A DNA stretch of 64,000 bases from Stenotrophomonas chelatiphaga. Its GTDB lineage: Bacteria; Pseudomonadota; Gammaproteobacteria; Xanthomonadales; Xanthomonadaceae. How positions within the stretch are numbered: position 1 is the stretch's first letter; each line of letters opens with the position of its first letter. The notes beneath the pieces are model-generated. The model was given only the letters and a program-made list of their open reading frames with translations. It was not told the origin of the DNA and did not search any database. Shown here in pieces: positions 60,295 to 64,000 of this stretch. The position numbers and the translations under genes were made by a program. The stretch spans positions 1 to 64,000 of the forward strand of contig NZ_LDJK01000087.1 in the NCBI RefSeq assembly GCF_001431535.1. The letters run 5' to 3'.

Positions 60295-61630
60295 AAACGC
60301 AGCACCCAGGCGGCCACGCCGGCGCGGACCGTATCGTCGCCGGCTACGCAGCCGCATCATCGTGTCCTTCGTGCTGTTGGGCTTCTGCCTGACCACGCTG
60401 TTTGCGTTCGCCACCAACTGGGCGCGCATGCGGGTGGAAAACCAGCTCGTCGAAGACGTGATGAATCGCAATATCGACGAATATGCGCGGCGTTTTGCGT
60501 CTGACTCCAGTCGTAATCCCGATCTTCCGGTACAGCAGATGTTCGCCCGGCTGGTCAAGCCGGACCGCTTCGAAGCGCTGCGCCAGGAAGAGCCCGACTG
60601 GTATGAGTTCACCGACGGCATCCACAGCGTCAGTGGTACCGATGATCGCGGCCAGCCGTATTCGTACAAGCTCGCCGTGCGCAAAACGCCGCAGGCGTGG
60701 TTCTTCCTTGCCTACGACATGACCGAAAGCCTGCGCGGCGAGACACAGCTCAACCGCGCGCTGTTCCTGTCGGTGCTGGTGTTCAGCCTGCTGTCGCTGG
60801 TGCTGGGCTGGTGGTCGGCGTCGAAGGTGATGAAGCCGGTATCGGACCTGGCCAAGCGGCTGCGCGCCTATCGCGGTGGCACCAGTGATCCCGAACCGCT
60901 GGCGCCGCGCTTCCCCGACGACGAGGTGGGCCAGTTGGCGCAGGCGCTGGACGATTATTCGTCGCGGCTGACCGAAGTGGTACAGCGCGACCGCGAGTTC
61001 AACGCCGACGTCAGCCACGAGCTGCGTACGCCGCTGGCGGTGATCCGTGGTGCCACCGAACTGCTGCTGACCCGGCCCGGGCTGGACGAAAAAGTGCTGC
61101 AGCGCCTGCAGCGCATCCAGCGTGCCGAACAGCAGTGCAGCGATCTGATCGGTGCGTTGCTGCTGTTGTCGCGCAACGAGCGCGGGCAGGGCACCAGCAA
61201 TGTGGCGCGGGTAGCCGAACAGCTGCTCGATTCGCACCGCGCGCAGCTGGGGGGCAAGCCGATCACGCTGACCCTGGAAGGCGCCCGCGACGTGATCGTG
61301 GACGCGCCGGAATCGGCGTTGTCGGTGGCGTTGGGCAACCTGATCGGCAACGCGGTGAAGTATTCGCAGGACGGCGAAGTGCGGGTGAATGTCGGCAACA
61401 ACGCCGTATCGGTCGCCGACAGCGGCCCCGGCCTGAGCGAGGAAGATGCCGCCAAACTGTTCCAGCGCGGCTACCGCGGCACGCATGCCGGCCACTCGCA
61501 GGGCGGTGGCATCGGCCTGTCGATCGTCAGCCGCCTGTGCGATCTGTACGGCTGGCAGGTAAGCGTGCGCCCCGGCGGCGACCGCGGCGTAGTGGCCACG
61601 TTGACCTTCGCCCCGAAGCTGCTCGCCTGA
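60287..61630 (+). CDS. Sensor histidine kinase
   Basis: A 447-aa membrane histidine kinase, partner of the response regulator before it. A basic N terminus precedes TM1 (24-44), a periplasmic sensor of about 110 residues follows (DEYARRFASDSSRNPDLPVQ to YSYKLAVRKTPQAWFFLAYD), TM2 lies near 160-180, then a HAMP-like linker. The phosphorylated His is H244 in NADVSHELRTPLAV, the N box is ALGNLIGNAVKYS and the G boxes VADSGPGLSEEDA and QGGGIGLSIVSRL. ATG 60287 overlaps the regulator stop by 8 nt. The sensor has no family signature that names a ligand. Confidence 0.94.
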   Translation: MPENAAPRRPRRRGPYRRRLRSRIIVSFVLLGFCLTTLFAFATNWARMRVENQLVEDVMNRNIDEYARRFASDSSRNPDLPVQQMFARLVKPDRFEALRQEEPDWYEFTDGIHSVSGTDDRGQPYSYKLAVRKTPQAWFFLAYDMTESLRGETQLNRALFLSVLVFSLLSLVLGWWSASKVMKPVSDLAKRLRAYRGGTSDPEPLAPRFPDDEVGQLAQALDDYSSRLTEVVQRDREFNADVSHELRTPLAVIRGATELLLTRPGLDEKVLQRLQRIQRAEQQCSDLIGALLLLSRNERGQGTSNVARVAEQLLDSHRAQLGGKPITLTLEGARDVIVDAPESALSVALGNLIGNAVKYSQDGEVRVNVGNNAVSVADSGPGLSEEDAAKLFQRGYRGTHAGHSQGGGIGLSIVSRLCDLYGWQVSVRPGGDRGVVATLTFAPKLLA

Positions 61631-61641
61631 CCCCGTAGGAT

Positions 61642-61850
61642 AATCACGCCCTGGTAGGTGACGGCCGCTGGCCGTCTTGCTTCTGGTAGGTGACGACCGT
61701 TGGTCGTCACGCTCCCGCCGCTGCACTCGCCGAGCACGGCTCGGCGCTACCGCTCCAGCTTCGGTAGTGACGGCCGCTGGCCGTCTTACTTCGGTGGGTG
61801 ACGACCGTTGGTCGTCACGCTCCTACCGCTGCGCTCGCCAAAAACAGCGC
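61642..61850. repeat. SMAG-like palindrome array
   Basis: Four to five units: GGTGACGGCCGCTGGCCGTC, GGTGACGACCGTTGGTCGTC, GCCGAGCACGGCTCGGCGCT, GTAGTGACGGCCGCTGGCCG and GGGTGACGACCGTTGGTCGT, between the convergent kinase and coaE genes. The two core types alternate. Confidence 0.85.
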
Positions 61851-61856
61851 AGGTGA

Positions 61857-62474
61857 TCAGCCCAACGCATCCGCCAACTGAAGATACGCGTGATGCAACT
61901 GCTCCACCTGCGCCTGCAGCGCATCCGGATGACCCGCATTGCTCACCACGTCATCAGCCAACGCCAGCCGCTGTTCCCGGGTGGCCTGCGCATCGATCAT
62001 CCGCTGCGCCAGCACCGCGTCACTGCCATCACGCTGCATCAGCCGGGCAAGCTGAAACGCCTCAGGCGCGTCCACAACCAGCACCCTGTCCAGCCAGCCA
62101 TAAACCTGACGCCCGCCTGCCTCGGTCAGCAGCGGAATCGCGGCGATGGCATACGGGCTTGTGGCCTGCTCGCACTGGCTGCGTAGCAGCTCGCGGATGG
62201 CGGGGTGGGTGATCGCTTCCAGCGCCTTGCGTTCGGCCACATCGGCGAACACGTGGGCACGCAGCCGCGCGCGGTCCAGCGCGCCATCGCCCAGCAGCAT
62301 GCCGGGCCCGAATCGTTCGGAAATCATCGCCAGCGCCGGGCTGCCCGGCGTCACCACCGCACGCGCGGCCAGGTCGGCGTCGGCGACGCTAACCCCCAGC
62401 GCCTCGAAGCGCCGGGTCACCTCGCTCTTGCCGGAGGCGATGCCCCCGGTCAGGCCGACGACGAACCGGCTCAT
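61857..62474 (-). CDS. coaE: Dephospho-CoA kinase
   Basis: A 205-aa P-loop kinase that phosphorylates dephospho-CoA, the last step of coenzyme A synthesis. The P-loop is VGLTGGIASGKSEVTRRFEA near the N terminus; the DVA-like block reads VSVADADLAARAVV, and the lid region RLMQRDGSDAVLAQRM. The start is ATG 62474, whose last base overlaps the pilD stop (TCAT on the plus strand). Placement after pilD is the standard pil-coaE arrangement of the gammaproteobacteria. Confidence 0.97.
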   Translation of the reverse strand: MSRFVVGLTGGIASGKSEVTRRFEALGVSVADADLAARAVVTPGSPALAMISERFGPGMLLGDGALDRARLRAHVFADVAERKALEAITHPAIRELLRSQCEQATSPYAIAAIPLLTEAGGRQVYGWLDRVLVVDAPEAFQLARLMQRDGSDAVLAQRMIDAQATREQRLALADDVVSNAGHPDALQAQVEQLHHAYLQLADALG

Positions 62475-63334
62475 CGCAGGCCGGCGTATCTCAGGTAGCC
62501 GTCGATCAACGGCTCGCCCCACATGAAGACCAGCCAGCCGGCGATGGCCAGGTAGGGGCCGAAGGGAATCGGCGTAGCGCGGTCACGGCCGCGGCTGTAC
62601 AGCCAGATCGAGCCCACCACGGCGCCCACTACCGACGACAGCAGGATGATCGGCAGCACGCCTTTCAGCCCGCACCACGCGCCCAGCGCGGCCAGCAGCT
62701 TGAAATCGCCGTGGCCCATGCCTTCCTTGCCGGTCAGCTGTTTGAAGATCCACCACACCGACCACAGCGACAGATAGCCCACCAGCGCGCCCAGCAGGGC
62801 AGGCTTGGCCGGCATGTACAGATTGTCGACCGCGCCGATCAATCCCAGCCACATCAAAGGCAGGGTCAATTGGTCCGGCAGCAGCTGGGTGCGCATGTCG
62901 ATGCCCGACAACGCCACCAGGAAGCAGGACAGCACGATCGCGCCAAAGCCCTGCCAGCCGAAGCCGAACTGCCACACGCTGGCGAGCACCAGCACGGCAG
63001 TCAGCAGCTCCACCAGCGGGTACTGGATGGAGATCGGGGCCTTGCAGTGGCGGCACTTTCCACCCTGGATCACCCAGCTGAACAGCGGGATGTTCTCGTA
63101 CCACGACAGTTTGTGTTTGCAGTGCGGGCAGTGCGAAGGCTCCACCACGATGCCCGGCGGCGGCGGCTCGTAGATGTCCTCCTGCTCCAGCACCTCGTGC
63201 GCGTCGCGCTTCCACTGCCATTCCAGCCGCTTGGGCAGGCGCAGGATGACGACGTTGAGGAAGCTGCCGAGCAGCAACCCCAGGCCGGCCGCGGCGGGGT
63301 AGCCGAGGACCGGATGCTGGTCTAGAAATGCCAT
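62471..63334 (-). CDS. pilD: Prepilin peptidase/N-methyltransferase
   Basis: A 287-aa polytopic membrane aspartic peptidase that cuts and methylates type IV prepilins and type II secretion pseudopilins. The cytoplasmic zinc-type loop has two CxxC pairs (HCPHCKHKL and KCRHCKAP, residues about 72-100). The catalytic Asp residues lie in LSGIDMRTQLLPDQL and GMGHGDFKLLAALGAW. The N terminus carries GLLLGSFLNVVILRLPKR, the methyltransferase region. It lies between pilC and coaE with short or overlapping junctions, the usual pilBCD-coaE operon. Confidence 0.96.
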   Translation of the reverse strand: MAFLDQHPVLGYPAAAGLGLLLGSFLNVVILRLPKRLEWQWKRDAHEVLEQEDIYEPPPPGIVVEPSHCPHCKHKLSWYENIPLFSWVIQGGKCRHCKAPISIQYPLVELLTAVLVLASVWQFGFGWQGFGAIVLSCFLVALSGIDMRTQLLPDQLTLPLMWLGLIGAVDNLYMPAKPALLGALVGYLSLWSVWWIFKQLTGKEGMGHGDFKLLAALGAWCGLKGVLPIILLSSVVGAVVGSIWLYSRGRDRATPIPFGPYLAIAGWLVFMWGEPLIDGYLRYAGLR

Positions 63335-63337
63335 GTG

Positions 63338-64000
63338 TTATCCAACCACCGCGCCGAGTTTGAAGATAGGCAGGTACATACCGATCACCATACCGCCAAC
63401 GACCACGCCAATGAAGACCATGATCATGGGTTCCAGCAGGCTGCTCAGCGCATCGACGGCATTGTTCACTTCCTGCTCGAAGTACTCGGCCACCTTGAAC
63501 AGCATGGTATCCAGGGCGCCGGCCTCTTCGCCGATGGCCGTCATCTGCACCACCATGTGCGGGAAGATGTTGACCTGCTTCATCGCCATGTTGACCGGGT
63601 AACCGACCGACACATCGTCACGCATGCGCAGCACGGCCTCTTCGTAGACCTTGTTGCCGGTGGCGCCAGCGACGATGCCCAGTGCTTCCACCAGTGGCAC
63701 GCCGGCCTTGAAGGTCACCGCCGTGGTACGGGCGAACCGGGCGATGGAGCTGTTGTGCATGATCTGGCCGATTACCGGCACTTTCAGGATCAGGCGATCC
63801 ATGCCGTGCTGCATTCGCGGTGAGCGCTTGTAGGCCATGATGAAGCCGACGATGGCGCCACCAATGACAATGGCGATCAACCACCACCACGACACCATGA
63901 ACCGCGATAGATTCACGATCATCTGGGTGAACGCGGGAAGCTCGGCGCCGAAGCTCGTGAATACCTCCTCGAACTGAGGTACCACGAAGATGAGAAGAAT
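63338..64000 (-). CDS. pilC: Type IV pilus inner-membrane platform protein PilC (partial)
   Basis: The C-terminal 220 codons or so of PilC, the GspF-family platform protein that the PilB/PilT motors act on. Visible: IFVVPQFEEVFTSFGAELPA, the helix SWWWLIAIVIGGAIVGFIMA, PVIGQIMHNSSIARFARTTA, then HMVVQMTAIGEEAGALDTML and the final helix region LEPMIMVFIGVVVGGMVIGM. The frame runs on without a stop to the window edge (ILLIFVVPQF), so the true start lies beyond position 64000. The 3-nt gap to pilD fits an operon. Confidence 0.95.
   Translation of the reverse strand: MLLIFVVPQFEEVFTSFGAELPAFTQMIVNLSRFMVSWWWLIAIVIGGAIVGFIMAYKRSPRMQHGMDRLILKVPVIGQIMHNSSIARFARTTAVTFKAGVPLVEALGIVAGATGNKVYEEAVLRMRDDVSVGYPVNMAMKQVNIFPHMVVQMTAIGEEAGALDTMLFKVAEYFEQEVNNAVDALSSLLEPMIMVFIGVVVGGMVIGMYLPIFKLGAVVG

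Overview
The window is a gene-dense, very GC-rich stretch of a gammaproteobacterial chromosome of the Xanthomonadaceae, most likely Stenotrophomonas. This rests on codon use, on the gene families present, and above all on the many intergenic palindromes that carry a GTAG end and the core GACGGCC-GCTGGCCGTC, GACGACC-GTTGGTCGTC or GCCGAGC-x-GCTCGGC. These match the SMAG (Stenotrophomonas GTAG) REP-like family. No prophage, insertion sequence, CRISPR array or rRNA operon is visible. The one RNA gene is a tRNA-Gly(CCC).

Layout. 0.16-7.1 kb: an aerotolerance-type operon (MoxR ATPase, DUF58, DUF4381, two von Willebrand A proteins, BatD) with overlapping ends. 7.1-11 kb: a dicarboxylate/amino acid symporter and transketolase. 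11-17 kb: a large acetyl-CoA hydrolase/transferase-like protein, an AT-richer island with an unrecognised four-repeat secreted protein, a TonB-like lipoprotein, a metallo-beta-lactamase-fold hydrolase, an S1/P1 nuclease and an OmpW-like porin. 17-28 kb: lower glycolysis genes in one orientation (gap, pgk, pyk, class I aldolase) interspersed with a DUF2339/DUF3999 pair, an HAD phosphatase and an alpha/beta hydrolase. 28-35 kb: a PPC-like lipoprotein, a macrodomain deacetylase, cysK divergent from a CysB-type regulator, and a Tat-exported amidase. 34-38 kb: a two-gene RND efflux system. 38-45 kb: two AGCS alanine/glycine:cation symporters flanking a SpoU/TrmH rRNA methyltransferase and a divergent YcaO-like protein. 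44-51 kb: M28 peptidase, mscL, a fumarylacetoacetate hydrolase-family enzyme, a small membrane protein, a Rieske ferredoxin-like protein and a SLC13 permease. 50-54 kb: thiS-thiG-trmB and a GDSL autotransporter esterase. 54-57 kb: tRNA-Gly, a broken azoreductase gene, an AhpD-like protein and a MocR-type regulator. 57-64 kb: RimK ligase, two tandem paralogous secreted proteins, a two-component system, then coaE-pilD-pilC (pilC runs off the end).

The most unusual items are the four-repeat, cysteine-paired secreted protein at 13.2 kb with a short leader ORF in front of it; the YcaO-like protein whose ATP/Mg-binding positions look substituted, with a candidate small ORF upstream on the same strand; an azoR pseudogene beside a MocR regulator with a perfect palindromic operator; and palindromic repeats that have been captured into coding sequence at the start of the HAD gene and the end of the MocR gene.
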